The notes: generated from the letters alone by a model not told the origin. 64,000 bases of DNA from CADEFX01 sp963840425 (GCA_963840425.1 CAWIYZ010000034.1:381304-445303), one strand, 5' to 3'. Shown: positions 9,422 through 17,561, counted from the first letter of the stretch. Translations and numbers: made by a program.

Positions 9422-9853
9422 TCACGTTCTCAGCGCATCCGCCAAGGCGCGGAAATAGCCCTCCGCCGCGACTAGGCGGTTGATGCGCAGGGTGTCCGCA
9501 TTGCGAACGCTTTCGGCGATCAGGCTATCCTCGGTCAGCGCCTCCAGCCGGCGCTTGATGCCGTTGAGACGGCGCCCGTCGATGCGGCCATTCAGCGTGA
9601 CCACAATGTTCTCCACATAGCCCGATAGCCGGCCGAGCTCGCGGATCGCCGCCCGCCTGGCCGTCGTCTCGCCTGGATGCTTCTCGAGCCGCTCGAAAGC
9701 CTCGGCTGCTCTGGCGAGGGTCGCCGCGATCTGCTCGGCAAAGCGGGCAATCTTGTCGCGCTGCGACTGGTCGAGCGCCGACAGCAGCCCGTGCCACCGG
9801 CGCATGGCTTCGGACAGGCCCAGCACTTTCAGTGTGTAGTCGACGAGACGCAT
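9422..9853 (-). CDS. Conserved hypothetical protein, helical
   Basis: A 143-residue, largely alpha-helical protein with no signal peptide or membrane segment. Heptad-like stretches (SQRDKIARFAEQIAATLARAAEAFERL) suggest a helical bundle. The frame extends to 9892, but the extra residues would be encoded by a family-2 repeat, so ATG 9853 (MRLVDYTLKVLGLSEAM) is preferred. It lies between repeat clusters and I do not recognise a family. Confidence 0.6.
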   Translation of the reverse strand: MRLVDYTLKVLGLSEAMRRWHGLLSALDQSQRDKIARFAEQIAATLARAAEAFERLEKHPGETTARRAAIRELGRLSGYVENIVVTLNGRIDGRRLNGIKRRLEALTEDSLIAESVRNADTLRINRLVAAEGYFRALADALRT

Positions 9854-9872
9854 CGCCGGCTCTCGGCAGCAA

Positions 9873-9910
9873 CCGGAGCAGGATCGTTTCACATGAGGCG
9901 ATCGCGCTCT
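9873..9910. repeat. Family-2 short palindrome
   Basis: GAGCAGGATCG, TTTCACATGAGGCG, then CGATCGCGCTCT: a solo unit of the same modules found at 3142-3277 and 31839-32012. It lies just upstream of the hypothetical gene start at 9853. Confidence 0.6.
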
Positions 9911-9919
9911 CGAGGCACG

Positions 9920-9999
9920 CTAGTGTGATGATCGAGAAGTCCGCACCATCGCTCTGGGGCTGGGTTGGCGAGCGGACTTCTCGATCTAAATCACACTAG
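9920..9999. repeat. Family-3 long palindrome, type A
   Basis: An 80-bp element with termini CTAGTGTGAT / ATCACACTAG and inner arms GATCGAGAAGTCCGC facing GCGGACTTCTCGATC around a ~28-nt loop. The related pair at 41207-41370 has the same termini. No coding potential. Confidence 0.8.
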
Positions 10000-10012
10000 A
10001 ATACTGGTTTAG

Positions 10013-10087
10013 CTAGTGTCCTTCAGATCGCGAAATTCGTTCCGAGCCCGCCGCACAATGAGACGAATTTCGCGATCAGGACACTAG
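10013..10087. repeat. Family-3 long palindrome, type B
   Basis: A 75-bp element with termini CTAGTGTCC / GGACACTAG and inner arms GATCGCGAAATTCGT facing ACGAATTTCGCGATC. It follows type A after 13 bp. The same two types occur side by side in the order B-A at 41207-41370. Confidence 0.8.
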
Positions 10088-10139
10088 AGCGGGTTGCCGA
10101 GGCGGGGATAACTCTGCGGTCAATATTCCCCAGACAACA

Positions 10140-10730
10140 TTAACGGATGGCCGGGTCGGCGAAGCACTTGCGCATCGACTCGCAGCGATGCGAGCCCGAG
10201 AAGTGCATGCTGTCGCCCTTGGCCGGACTGATGAACCTGCAAATCTCCTCGACACCATCGGCATTGAGCCAGCCCTGCCGGCGCCCGCGCTGGACGGCGA
10301 AGCAATCGGCAGTCTCCTCATCGGGGCCGCGGAACTGGTGTCCGCACTCGTGCGCGAAGATCCAGAGCTTCACGACCGTGGCCACCTTCGAGATGAGCTT
10401 CGGATTGAGGATGAGAAAGCCCGGATAGGCGGCGCCGTAGTCGTCGAGCTGGCTGTCGAGGACCGTGGGCCGCTGTCCGCACGTCATTTTATGCCCGTCA
10501 AGCTTCAGCTCCCCTGACTTCAGGATCTTGGCCTCGCCGCCGACGTGCGCGGCATACTCCTCCGGCGTCGGCCCGGCGGTTGCCGCAATCGAGCCGAGCA
10601 GCAGAATCGTCATGAGCACGGCCGACGCTTTGACCAGCGCAGGCCTACGTTTCGTCTCGCGTCTCAAGCCGCATCCCTCTGTCCGCCCCCCGGCCGACAG
10701 CTTATCACCATCGCCCGAAGCCTTGCGCAC
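10140..10730 (-). CDS. Secreted HExxH metalloprotease-like protein
   Basis: An N-terminal signal-type helix (VKASAVLMTILLLGSIAATAG) implies export. A zinc-peptidase-like motif HECGHQ follows, with GPDEETADCFA just after it; the Asp six residues past the second His is placed like the third ligand of metzincins (HExxHxxGxxH/D), although the glycine is shifted by one. Several Cys (TCGQ, HECGH, ADCF, EICR, HRC, KCF) are shared with the paralog at 47176-48123, consistent with disulfides in the periplasm. Start ATG 10730 is the longest; a TTG near 10668 would place the signal peptide nearer the N-terminus. Substrate unknown and activity unproven. Confidence 0.75.
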   Translation of the reverse strand: MRKASGDGDKLSAGGRTEGCGLRRETKRRPALVKASAVLMTILLLGSIAATAGPTPEEYAAHVGGEAKILKSGELKLDGHKMTCGQRPTVLDSQLDDYGAAYPGFLILNPKLISKVATVVKLWIFAHECGHQFRGPDEETADCFAVQRGRRQGWLNADGVEEICRFISPAKGDSMHFSGSHRCESMRKCFADPAIR

Positions 10731-10802
10731 CGCAATGTAGCAACTCAGGCCTGTGACCGAAAGTCGTGGGAAGAGGCAGTGCGGTCACAACGGGGTCGCG
10801 CC

Positions 10803-11234
10803 TCAACCACCGGCCTCGGCCTCTATGGCTTCCATATCGGCATCCGACAACCCGAAATGGTGGCCGATTTCGTGCACCAGCACGTGTGTGACGAGCGCGC
10901 CCAGCGTCTCGTCGCCCTCCGCCCAAAAATCGAGGATCGCCGCACGGTAGAGGAACACCATGTCGGGTTGTGCCGAGGGGTCCATGACGCTTTTGCGATC
11001 CAGGCTCACGCCCTGATACAGCCCCATGAGATCGAACGGGCTCTCTATCTCGAGGTCCTTCAGCACGTCATCGGGCGCGAAATCCTCGATGCGGATGACG
11101 ACGCCCTGGCACATACCGCGGAACTCCTGCGGCAGGCGTTCCCAAGCCGCTGCCGCAAGCTGCTCGAACTCCGCCAGGCTCGGCGCTTTGACCCCATGCC
11201 AGTCCATGCCAAGCCCGCCCATCTCCACTGCCAT
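10803..11234 (-). CDS. Zincin-type metallopeptidase family protein (Zincin_1/DUF1025-like)
   Basis: Cytoplasmic protein of ~135-143 residues ending with the motif VLVHEIGHHFGLSDADM, the HExxH signature of the Zincin_1 family. Upstream lie PQEFR and a DPSAQPDMVFLYR region also typical of it. Starts at 11234, 11222 and 11207 are in frame; MDWHGVKAPSL at 11207 matches the usual family opening, while 11234 is the first after the upstream gene ends. It follows the ACT-like gene at 11293-11601 on the same strand with a 58-bp gap and is upstream of the secreted HExxH gene. Physiological substrate unknown. Confidence 0.85.
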   Translation of the reverse strand: MAVEMGGLGMDWHGVKAPSLAEFEQLAAAAWERLPQEFRGMCQGVVIRIEDFAPDDVLKDLEIESPFDLMGLYQGVSLDRKSVMDPSAQPDMVFLYRAAILDFWAEGDETLGALVTHVLVHEIGHHFGLSDADMEAIEAEAGG

Positions 11235-11292
11235 CTCGCAGAACGAGATAAGAGCTTCGCGGCGGTCTGGCCAGGGAGAGCAGCGCTTCTCG

Positions 11293-11601
11293 TCAGACCG
11301 AACGCTCGACCACCGCGATGACCTGATGCACGCCGACGATCCGGCGCAGCGCATTTTCGACCAGCTCTGCCGTGCGCGGGCTGACGCCGCCGAGACGCAG
11401 GTCGACGGACAACTGCGAGCCATCGCCCGCTTCGCGCGAGGCATGCACGCGCGTTGGCACCTCGCCGAGCTTGGCGACGGGCTCCACGAGACGCGACAGG
11501 AAACCCGGATCGGACGGCCCGACCACCAGGTATCGAGCGTTTACAGACGATGCGCCGCGCGCATCGCAAGCAGCAGGTGTGGAGGGAGTGTGAGCAGACA
11601 T
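11293..11601 (-). CDS. Small hypothetical protein with an ACT-like fold pattern
   Basis: A 102-residue protein. Alternating strands and helices (RYLVVGPSDPGFLSRLVEPVAKLG, SQLSVDLRLGGVSPRTAELVENALRRI, HQVIAVVE) resemble a ferredoxin/ACT-type beta-alpha-beta fold, but this rests on pattern alone. No membrane or signal segment. It is probably co-transcribed with the Zincin_1 gene downstream. Confidence 0.6.
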   Translation of the reverse strand: MSAHTPSTPAACDARGASSVNARYLVVGPSDPGFLSRLVEPVAKLGEVPTRVHASREAGDGSQLSVDLRLGGVSPRTAELVENALRRIVGVHQVIAVVERSV

Positions 11602-11894
11602 GAACTGAATATCCTCGGCAACGGTCGATCGCGAAATAGCAGGAATAACCCGGAGCCCTTCAGGCTGCCGGGGCGCTAATTCGAAGGACGATCGATGTGC
11701 GAAGGCTGTCGCTCATGCGTTGTACTCAACCACAAGATGGTAAAGTTTTCAACAATATGCGGTGCGGCAAATTCAGGCACAGTCGGCTTCGATCACCCTC
11801 CCCCTTTTTTGGGGGGAGGGTCTGAGGGTGGGGAGACACAAGCGTTTGAGCTTGCCATCTCTCCCCATCCGATTGCGTGGCTTGCGCGGACTGC
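11602..11894. repeat. Intergenic region with a family-4 hairpin repeat
   Basis: At 11796-11820 CCCTCCCCC and GGGGGGAGGG flank six T, followed by GGTGGGGAGA and, after a spacer, TCTCCCCATCC (to about 11872). This is the double-hairpin pattern of the repeats at 30018, 34647, 38861 and 39818. No coding frame here has support. It could terminate transcription from either side. Confidence 0.6.
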
Positions 11895-12905
11895 TCAGGT
11901 CTTCATGTCGAGGACCATCTGCATGGAGGCGGGGAAGTAGCGGAAGCCGTCTCCCTGCTTGGCGACATGGCCATGGCCCGGCCATGGGAAGTGATAGGCG
12001 ACGAGCGGGATTTTCTGCGACGCCAGCATGTCCAGGATGCGCACGCGCGAATTGGCTGACTGCTTGGGATCGGTGTCGTAGGCGAACTCGAAGCGAGGCT
12101 TTTCAACCAGCAGGATCTGGTGGTGGGTCAGGTCGCCGATCGCGGCCAGCGACTTGCCGTTGGAAGTGATCATGAAGATCGTGTGGCCGACGGTGTGGCC
12201 CGGCGTGGCGATCGCCTGGATGCCGGGCAGGAACTCCTGGCCGTCTTTGACGAACACGATCCTGTCGCGCACCGGCAGCAGGTTCTTGCGCGCGCCCTCC
12301 ACGAATGGCTTCATGAAGGCGGGATCTTTCATCTCCAGCTTCTTCTCATCCGTCCAGAAGTCGAAGTCGGCTTGGCTGATGTAAATCTGCGCGTTCGGGA
12401 AGTTCGGCTTGCCATCGTCGCCCATGATGCCCCAGACGTGGTCGCAATGGGCATGCGTGGCGAGCACACCGTCGATGTCCTTGGGGTCGATGCCGGCTGC
12501 CTTGAGACTGGCCATCATCTTGCCCGTGGTGGGACCGAACATCGTCGATGAGCCCATGCCCGTATCCACCAGCAGCAGCTTGTCGCCGGTGTTCACCACG
12601 AGGATGTTCTGCTCGAGTACGGCGTTGGTCGGCGACAGGAAGTTGTCGGTCAGGAGCTTGCTGATCTCTTCCTTGCTGGCGCCCAGAAACGCGCCCGACG
12701 GATCGCCGAGCGGAATGGGGCCGTCGGATATCACGGTCGCCTGCATGCTGCCGTGGTTGAAGCGATAGAAATAGGGCACCTGCTCCTTGCTGAGCGGCGC
12801 CTTGGCCGCAGCCGGTTGCAGATCAAGGCCGGTGAGTGTGCTGGCTCCAGCCGCAGCAGCGGCACCCAGCAGCGCCTGACGGCGCGTGAGGTTCATTTCC
12901 GTCAT
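11895..12905 (-). CDS. Exported metallo-beta-lactamase-fold hydrolase
   Basis: A 336-residue protein with a twin-arginine-type leader (TRRQALLGAAAAAGAS), so probably folded before export to the periplasm. MBL-fold ligand motifs are present: THAHCDHVWG (HxHxDH), PGHTVGH (third-motif His), IGDLTHH (bridging Asp) and a late AYHFPWPGHGH. Start ATG 12905 has GGAGGTAACGTC directly upstream, a strong ribosome site. Substrate cannot be inferred; lactonase- or thioesterase-like members share this layout. It is downstream of hisA's 3' end but separated by 121 bp. Confidence 0.9.
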   Translation of the reverse strand: MTEMNLTRRQALLGAAAAAGASTLTGLDLQPAAAKAPLSKEQVPYFYRFNHGSMQATVISDGPIPLGDPSGAFLGASKEEISKLLTDNFLSPTNAVLEQNILVVNTGDKLLLVDTGMGSSTMFGPTTGKMMASLKAAGIDPKDIDGVLATHAHCDHVWGIMGDDGKPNFPNAQIYISQADFDFWTDEKKLEMKDPAFMKPFVEGARKNLLPVRDRIVFVKDGQEFLPGIQAIATPGHTVGHTIFMITSNGKSLAAIGDLTHHQILLVEKPRFEFAYDTDPKQSANSRVRILDMLASQKIPLVAYHFPWPGHGHVAKQGDGFRYFPASMQMVLDMKT

Positions 12906-13026
12906 GACGTTACCTCCACTTGTGATCCCGCACGCATCGTTAAGCGGCGAGCGGAACAATCCTTCCGCCCACACTGGGGCGGGACAATGGAGGATGTGTG
13001 CATTCTCGAGGTCGTCCGCAACAATC

Positions 13027-13770
13027 TCAGCAGGCTCGGGGGCCCGCGTTCTGGATCAGGCCGAGTGCGGCTGCAGCATCGAGCCGGCCGTCATAGAGCG
13101 CACGGCCGGTGATGGCGCCTTCCAGCATCGCGTATTGCGGTTGCAGCAAAGCTTCGACATCTGCCAGGGAGGCCAGCCCGCCTGACGCGATGACCGGAAT
13201 GCGCGTGGCGCAGGCCAGCGCGGCCGTCGCCTCCAGATTGAGGCCCTTGAGAATGCCATCACGCTCGATGTCGGTGTAGATGATGGCGGCGACACCGGCG
13301 TCCTCGAAGCGCTGGGCGAGCTCGACGGCGGTCAGCTCGGAGCTTGCCGCCCAGCCTTCGACGGCGACCTTGCCGGCCTTGGCATCAATGCCGACAGCGA
13401 TGCGGCCCGGATGCGTCTTGCAGGCAGTACGGACAAACATGGGATCGCGGACCGCGGCCGTGCCCAGGATCACCCGCCGCACGCCTTTGGCCAACCACAT
13501 ATCGACGGTGGCCATGTCGCGGATGCCGCCGCCGAGCTGGGCCGGAATGCCGATGCTGCGCAGAATGCTTTCAACGGCAGCGGCGTTGACTGGCCGGCCG
13601 GCGAACGCGCCGTTGAGATCGACGATGTGCAGGTAGCGGAAGCCCTGTGACTCAAAGGTGCGTGCCTGGGCGGCCGGATCGGCATTGAAGACGGTGGCCT
13701 GATCCATGTCGCCCAGCTTCAGGCGCACACATTGGCCGTCTTTCAGGTCGATGGCCGGGAACAGGATCAC
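13027..13770 (-). CDS. hisA: ProFAR isomerase (phosphoribosylformimino-AICAR-P isomerase)
   Basis: TIM-barrel isomerase of histidine biosynthesis, fourth step, cytoplasmic. Conserved elements are the opening ILFPAIDLKDGQCVRL with catalytic Asp, LGGGIRDMATV, YTDIERDG with the second catalytic Asp, and the phosphate-binding ASGG loop; the C-terminus has EGAITGRALYDG. The GTG at 13770 gives 247 residues, the normal size; a longer ATG start at 13818 adds an unconserved leader. hisF, usually next, is not downstream here. Confidence 0.95.
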   Translation of the reverse strand: MILFPAIDLKDGQCVRLKLGDMDQATVFNADPAAQARTFESQGFRYLHIVDLNGAFAGRPVNAAAVESILRSIGIPAQLGGGIRDMATVDMWLAKGVRRVILGTAAVRDPMFVRTACKTHPGRIAVGIDAKAGKVAVEGWAASSELTAVELAQRFEDAGVAAIIYTDIERDGILKGLNLEATAALACATRIPVIASGGLASLADVEALLQPQYAMLEGAITGRALYDGRLDAAAALGLIQNAGPRAC

Positions 13771-13883
13771 GTGACTTGAATTCCGTATGGCGCAGACGGC
13801 TTGTGCAACACGGCGCAAGCCATCAGATTGCTCTAATGCGGTGGCATCAATGCCGCCATCGGTAAACCAGGGTCAAGTGTTCC

Positions 13884-14192
13884 GTGCTCGCGTTAGATCA
13901 TTCAGAGTCGGTTGTGTTCGGTGTCGGGCGGCGTGCGCTGACCGAGGCCGACGCCGTCGAGATCTGGATCGCGCGGTGGCTCCGCATCCGGCGCAAGGAC
14001 CTGGTGGCACGCTACGGCTGCGACTCGCGCCGGCTCTATGAGATCTGGTGGGGTGATCGCTTCCCGGCCAGCCGCGAGAAGGCGATGCAACTCTTCGAGC
14101 AGCGCTATCCGGGCCTCATTGACCGGACGCATTTTGGCTATCGCCGCATTCCACGGAAAGTGGCCGGCGGCGAGCAGCTGGCACTGCTCTAG
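13884..14192 (+). CDS. Hypothetical protein with helix-turn-helix-like region
   Basis: A 102-residue basic protein (GTG start 13884). The stretch LRIRRKDLVARYGCDSRRLYEIWWG reads like a compact DNA-binding helix-turn-helix. It is divergent from hisA and followed by another small gene. I do not recognise the family; a short DNA-binding regulator is possible but unproven. Confidence 0.55.
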   Translation: MLALDHSESVVFGVGRRALTEADAVEIWIARWLRIRRKDLVARYGCDSRRLYEIWWGDRFPASREKAMQLFEQRYPGLIDRTHFGYRRIPRKVAGGEQLALL

Positions 14193-14334
14193 CTCTTCTC
14201 AGAACAAATTCGGAACATTGACTCGACGGCGCAAGAGAATCGCGGCATGTTCTGTCTATGTTCCGCCGCTGATTTGCGTCTCTCAAGATGGCGGACAGTC
14301 CCATCAACCTCGCTGCCCACGAGAGAGAAATCCC

Positions 14335-14709
14335 ATGCGCACCTTCCTCGTCTCTTACGATCTTGCCGCCGTCGCCAGCGCGCCTGCCATCGTCGAAGAA
14401 ATCATGCAGCTCGGCCAGGCCTGGGCGCGCCCGCTCGACAATGTCTGGTACCTGCGCGCCGAGCAGACCCCGGCGGAGATCGAGGCGTCCCTGTCGCGGC
14501 ATCTGCGCGGCGAGGACGGGCTTGTGATCCAGGAGGCGCGGGGCGCCGTGACCATGCTCAACACGGGTCTGCGCTGGTTCCGCCCGCGGCAACGCCAGGA
14601 CGAAGAGGTGGCAGTTTCCAACGTCGTGCCGTTTCCGGCGCATGCGGCGGCAAGCGCTGAGATCGAAGAGGGGCAGGAGGAGCTGCCGCTCCTCAGGGCC
14701 GCGAGCTAG
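14335..14709 (+). CDS. Hypothetical protein, 124 residues
   Basis: Start ATG 14335 follows GAGAGAGAAATCCC. The opening RTFLVSYDL and segments DNVWYLRAEQTPAEIEASL and DGLVIQEARG resemble a small ferredoxin-like fold (CRISPR Cas2-like in overall shape), but no cas genes or CRISPR array occur nearby, so no such role is claimed. The C-terminus is acidic. It ends a few bases before a family-1 repeat. Confidence 0.6.
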   Translation: MRTFLVSYDLAAVASAPAIVEEIMQLGQAWARPLDNVWYLRAEQTPAEIEASLSRHLRGEDGLVIQEARGAVTMLNTGLRWFRPRQRQDEEVAVSNVVPFPAHAAASAEIEEGQEELPLLRAAS

Positions 14710-14715
14710 CCGAGA

Positions 14716-14965
14716 GCCTTTCCGATTTTGACTGAATCGCCTTTGCACCAATAACCCTCAATTCTGCGTCCCCGGCCAATCGCGCCCACCGCGCGGAGTG
14801 CGGCTCCGCCGCGACGGCGCGAATGAGCCGGGGCCTTTCCCGCTGGTGAGCACACGGGCGAGTGCAGCGAACCAGCCGTGGCGTGTGAAGATTCCGGATA
14901 GCGCACTTGGAAAGTGCGCTTCCGGGAACGCAGTGGAGAGATGGTTCTACCTCAATCGGAAAGGC
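14716..14965 (+). repeat. Family-1 dispersed palindromic element, copy b
   Basis: A 250-bp element with perfect 12-bp terminal inverted repeats GCCTTTCCGATT (14716-14727) and AATCGGAAAGGC (14954-14965). Inside are CGTCCCCGGCC, GAGCCGGGGCC and TTCCGGGAACGCAG as in copies a and c; the centre is diverged. It lies immediately left of the IS110-type element. Confidence 0.8.
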
Positions 14966-15088
14966 ACCAGCACGCGCTTACCCCTCACCCGGAAACGCTG
15001 GTGTGTTCCCGCACATGCGAAAGGTTGCATCTTGTGCACGGCTGGGTTTGGCGGGTCTCGTTTCAGCGACGACTCGCGGACCATGGGC

Positions 15089-15120
15089 TGGCTGGGACGG
15101 ATGGCCGTCCGTCCCAGCCG
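15089..15120 (+). ncRNA. Candidate bridge-RNA hairpin in the IS110 left end
   Basis: A perfect 11-bp stem GCTGGGACGGA (15091-15101) / TCCGTCCCAGC (15108-15118) with loop TGGCCG, extendable by a G-C and a G-T pair. It lies 115 bp upstream of the transposase start, where IS110-group bridge RNAs are encoded. The structure is seen directly; its RNA role is inferred by analogy. Confidence 0.4.
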
Positions 15121-15232
15121 GTGGTGCACGGTCGCGTGAAGGTCGACCCTTGCGGTTGCCCGGGATCTGGACCCACACCGCCGCGTCCTGCCATCCGAAC
15201 GGTAGTGAGACCTGTGACGGTCGTATGCAATC

Positions 15233-16243
15233 ATGGATGCTCGAATGACGATCGATAGCCTCGCCGCGATTCCCCTCCGCTTCAAGCATGTGATCGCGTT
15301 CGAGGTATCGAAGGCCGAACTTGTTGTGCAAAGCTTTCCCGACGGGAGGCCGTTGCGTATCGCCAACCGGCGCGCCGCCATCGCCAAGGCCATCCGGCGG
15401 GAGCGTACCCGCAATGGCAAGCTCGGGCTCGGGCCGCTGCTCGTCGTCTGCGAGGCGACCGGCAGCTATGGCAGGCAGATCGTCGAGGTCGCGCACCAGC
15501 TCGGTGTCGCCATGCACCGCGCCCACGGCTCGCGCGTGCGTGCCTTCGCCCGCTTCAAAGGGCAACTCGCCAAGTCCGATGCCATCGATGTCGGCATGGT
15601 CGGCGCCTACGCTCTGGCGAGCGAGGGCTTGGCCCTGCATGTGCCCGATCGCGCCGAGCAGAAGCGGCTCAGGGCCTTGATCGATCGGCGCAGCCAGGTA
15701 TGCGACCTGATCGAAGCCGAGCGTTGCCGGCTCGAGCATGTCGAAGAGAAGGACATCGAGCGGATGATTGCCGCGCATATCCGGACCCTCGAGATGCAGA
15801 AGCGCCGAATCGAGGCATCGCTCGACGAGCTTGCCGAAAGCGATGCGACGTTCGCCAAGGCCTGCCGGCTGATGCGCTCGGTCAAAGGCGTCGGCACGAT
15901 GACGCCGCTCGCCTTGCTCGCCTACCTGCCCGAGATCGGCGCCGTCTCGCGCGAGACCATCGCCGCCCTCGCCGGCCTGGCGCCGTTCGATCGCGACAGC
16001 GGCACGAGTACGGGGCGACGCCACGTCGCCGCCGGACGCGCACCGGCCCGCCAGGCCCTCTACATGCCCGCGACCGTCGCCATCCGCCACAACGCCCATC
16101 TGAAGGCCCTGTTCGATCGCCTGATCGCCAGAGGCAGACCCTTCAAGGCGGCGATCACCGCCGTCATGCGCAAGCTGCTCGTCATCCTCAATGCCGTCGT
16201 CGCCAGCGGTCGACCCTGCCACATGGCGGGCGCCGCCCGTTGA
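15233..16243 (+). CDS. IS110-family transposase
   Basis: A 336-residue transposase with the N-terminal DEDD RuvC-like domain and the C-terminal transposase_20 domain (SVKGVGTMTPLALLAYLPEI, then GRRHVAAGRAPARQALYM with the candidate catalytic Ser/Ala region). Visible acidic motifs are VCEATGSYG (Glu), AKSDAIDVGMV (two Asp) and, at the first position, FEVSKAEL, where family members normally have IDVSK: Glu replaces the first Asp. The frame is intact. ATG 15233 and ATG 15245 are both possible starts. The element separates hisH from hisA. Confidence 0.9.
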   Translation: MDARMTIDSLAAIPLRFKHVIAFEVSKAELVVQSFPDGRPLRIANRRAAIAKAIRRERTRNGKLGLGPLLVVCEATGSYGRQIVEVAHQLGVAMHRAHGSRVRAFARFKGQLAKSDAIDVGMVGAYALASEGLALHVPDRAEQKRLRALIDRRSQVCDLIEAERCRLEHVEEKDIERMIAAHIRTLEMQKRRIEASLDELAESDATFAKACRLMRSVKGVGTMTPLALLAYLPEIGAVSRETIAALAGLAPFDRDSGTSTGRRHVAAGRAPARQALYMPATVAIRHNAHLKALFDRLIARGRPFKAAITAVMRKLLVILNAVVASGRPCHMAGAAR

Positions 16244-16289
16244 AACCATCCAGTCATGCCGGAAACCGCCTTGACAAAACAGACGGTAG

Positions 16290-16352
16290 ATCCCGGATAA
16301 GCCGCGCTGCGTGCCTCCGGCACGATGCGCGCTTTCCGGGAACGCAGAAGAA
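16290..16352 (+). repeat. Family-1 fragment, right half only
   Basis: GATCCCGGATAAGC, GCGTGCCTCCGGCACGATG and CTTTCCGGGAACGCAG match the right arm of family-1 copy a (9121-9187). The left half is missing; the IS110 element ends directly to its left. Confidence 0.7.
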
Positions 16353-16357
16353 GTTTC

Positions 16358-17011
16358 TCAGGGCCGCCAGTTGAGGAAGTTGGCGATGAGTGCCAAGCCG
16401 AGCGTCTGACTCTTCTCGGGGTGGAATTGCGTGCCGGCCATGTTGTCCCGCGCCACCATGGCCGTTACCGCTCCGCCGTAGTCCGTATCCGCCACCATTG
16501 TCGCCGGATCGGAGGCGACGAGCTGGTAGGAGTGGACGAAGTAGGCGTGCAGGCCATCCGGCCCCGTTTTGATGCCATTCAGTAAGGGATGCTCGCGCTG
16601 CACACGCAGCGTGTTCCAACCCATGTGCGGGATCTTGAGCGATGCGTCCTTCGGCTCGATGGCGCGCACCTCGCCGCCGATCCAGCCCAGCCCTTCGACG
16701 GTCTCGTACTCGAGACCGCGATCAGCCATGAGCTGAGCGCCGACACAGATGCCGAGAAACGGCGTAGCCCGTGCCCGCACGGCTGCCTCCAGCGCCTCGC
16801 GCATGCCCGGCACGGCGTCGAGACCGCGTTTGCAATCGGCAAAGGCGCCGACGCCCGGCAGCACGACACGGTCAGCGCGCTGCACATCCTCGGCCTTGCT
16901 CGTGACGGCAATGTGCGCATCGGCATTGCTTTCGCGCGCCGCACGCTCGAACGCCTTGGCGGCGGAATGCAGATTACCCGAGCCGTAATCGATGATGACG
17001 ACGCGTTGCAT
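16358..17011 (-). CDS. hisH: Imidazole glycerol phosphate synthase subunit HisH
   Basis: Class I glutamine amidotransferase that feeds ammonia to HisF. The catalytic triad is visible: Cys in LGICVGAQLM and His/Glu in GTQFHPEKS; the opening VVIIDYGSGNLHS and PGVGAF oxyanion region are standard. ATG 17011 gives 217 residues; the frame is open to 17173 but without conserved residues. It is downstream of DUF2628 and hisB on the same strand. The usual next gene, hisA, is displaced about 2.6 kb away. Confidence 0.96.
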   Translation of the reverse strand: MQRVVIIDYGSGNLHSAAKAFERAARESNADAHIAVTSKAEDVQRADRVVLPGVGAFADCKRGLDAVPGMREALEAAVRARATPFLGICVGAQLMADRGLEYETVEGLGWIGGEVRAIEPKDASLKIPHMGWNTLRVQREHPLLNGIKTGPDGLHAYFVHSYQLVASDPATMVADTDYGGAVTAMVARDNMAGTQFHPEKSQTLGLALIANFLNWRP

Positions 17012-17022
17012 TGTCCGCGTTC

Positions 17023-17523
17023 TCAGGTCTTCGGCGTCAATGGAAAGCGCCAGCGGCTCTGGCGCCGCTCGGCCATGCTGCTCAGTGGCAGGCTGCCGCC
17101 GTGCGGGGTCAGCGCATCGGCGCGAATGTAGGGCTCGCCCGGCAGCCAGGCCTCGAAAAACCTGCGCTCGCATTCGGCCCAGTTGCGTCCCACGACCGAG
17201 CCGATCGTGCGCCAGCCGTTGCGATCGAGCGTCCAGCGGCGAAGCGTGTCGGCCTCAAAGCCGATCAGGACGTGGACCGCCATCATCAGCAGCGATGTCA
17301 GTTGCTGTCCCGCGAGCCACATGAAGCCGAACTGAATGACGGCCATGCTGACGAGATAGCCGGCAAGAACGAGCCACATGCGGTTGGCGATGAGCCAGAA
17401 CGGCGTGAACAGCGCGGCCGTCCACGTGAAGCCTTCCTTGACGAACACATGCGAGTCCGCACGGTCCAGGCGGTCGGCCGGCGGCTCCGGCGGCTCATGC
17501 ACTGTGTAAACACTCATGCCCAT
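17023..17523 (-). CDS. DUF2628 membrane protein
   Basis: A 166-residue protein with two to three membrane helices (FTWTAALFTPFWLIANRMWLVLAGYLVSMAV; LTSLLMMAVHVLIGF). The pattern is that of DUF2628 proteins found between hisB and hisH in Hyphomicrobiales. Function unknown. Starts at 17523 (MGMSVYTV) and 17517 are both possible. It lies 11 bp upstream of hisH and 38 bp downstream of hisB, so it is almost certainly in the same operon. Confidence 0.88.
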   Translation of the reverse strand: MGMSVYTVHEPPEPPADRLDRADSHVFVKEGFTWTAALFTPFWLIANRMWLVLAGYLVSMAVIQFGFMWLAGQQLTSLLMMAVHVLIGFEADTLRRWTLDRNGWRTIGSVVGRNWAECERRFFEAWLPGEPYIRADALTPHGGSLPLSSMAERRQSRWRFPLTPKT

Positions 17524-17561
17524 GGTAGTTGCTTCTTTGATAGGCTGCGGCACGCCAGGCT

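Larger units (their letters stand above)
14966..16289 (+). mobile_element. IS110-family insertion sequence (ends approximate)
   Basis: One transposase gene is flanked by ~250 bp of non-coding DNA on its left and ~45 bp on its right before another repeat fragment begins. A long left end and short right end is the layout of IS110-group elements, whose left end encodes a bridge RNA. Exact ends are not determined: IS110 elements lack terminal inverted repeats. The leftmost ~40 bp resemble a family-4 fragment (CCCCTCACCCGGAA), so the true end may be nearer 15010. Confidence 0.75.

Noticed and set aside
11695..11940. Short plus-strand open frame across the repeat before the MBL gene
   Set aside because: It is encoded largely by the family-4 hairpin and overlaps the real gene's 3' end.
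14335..14709. Cas2-like protein
   Set aside because: Only the overall fold pattern is similar; no array or cas neighbours, and catalytic residues are not evident.
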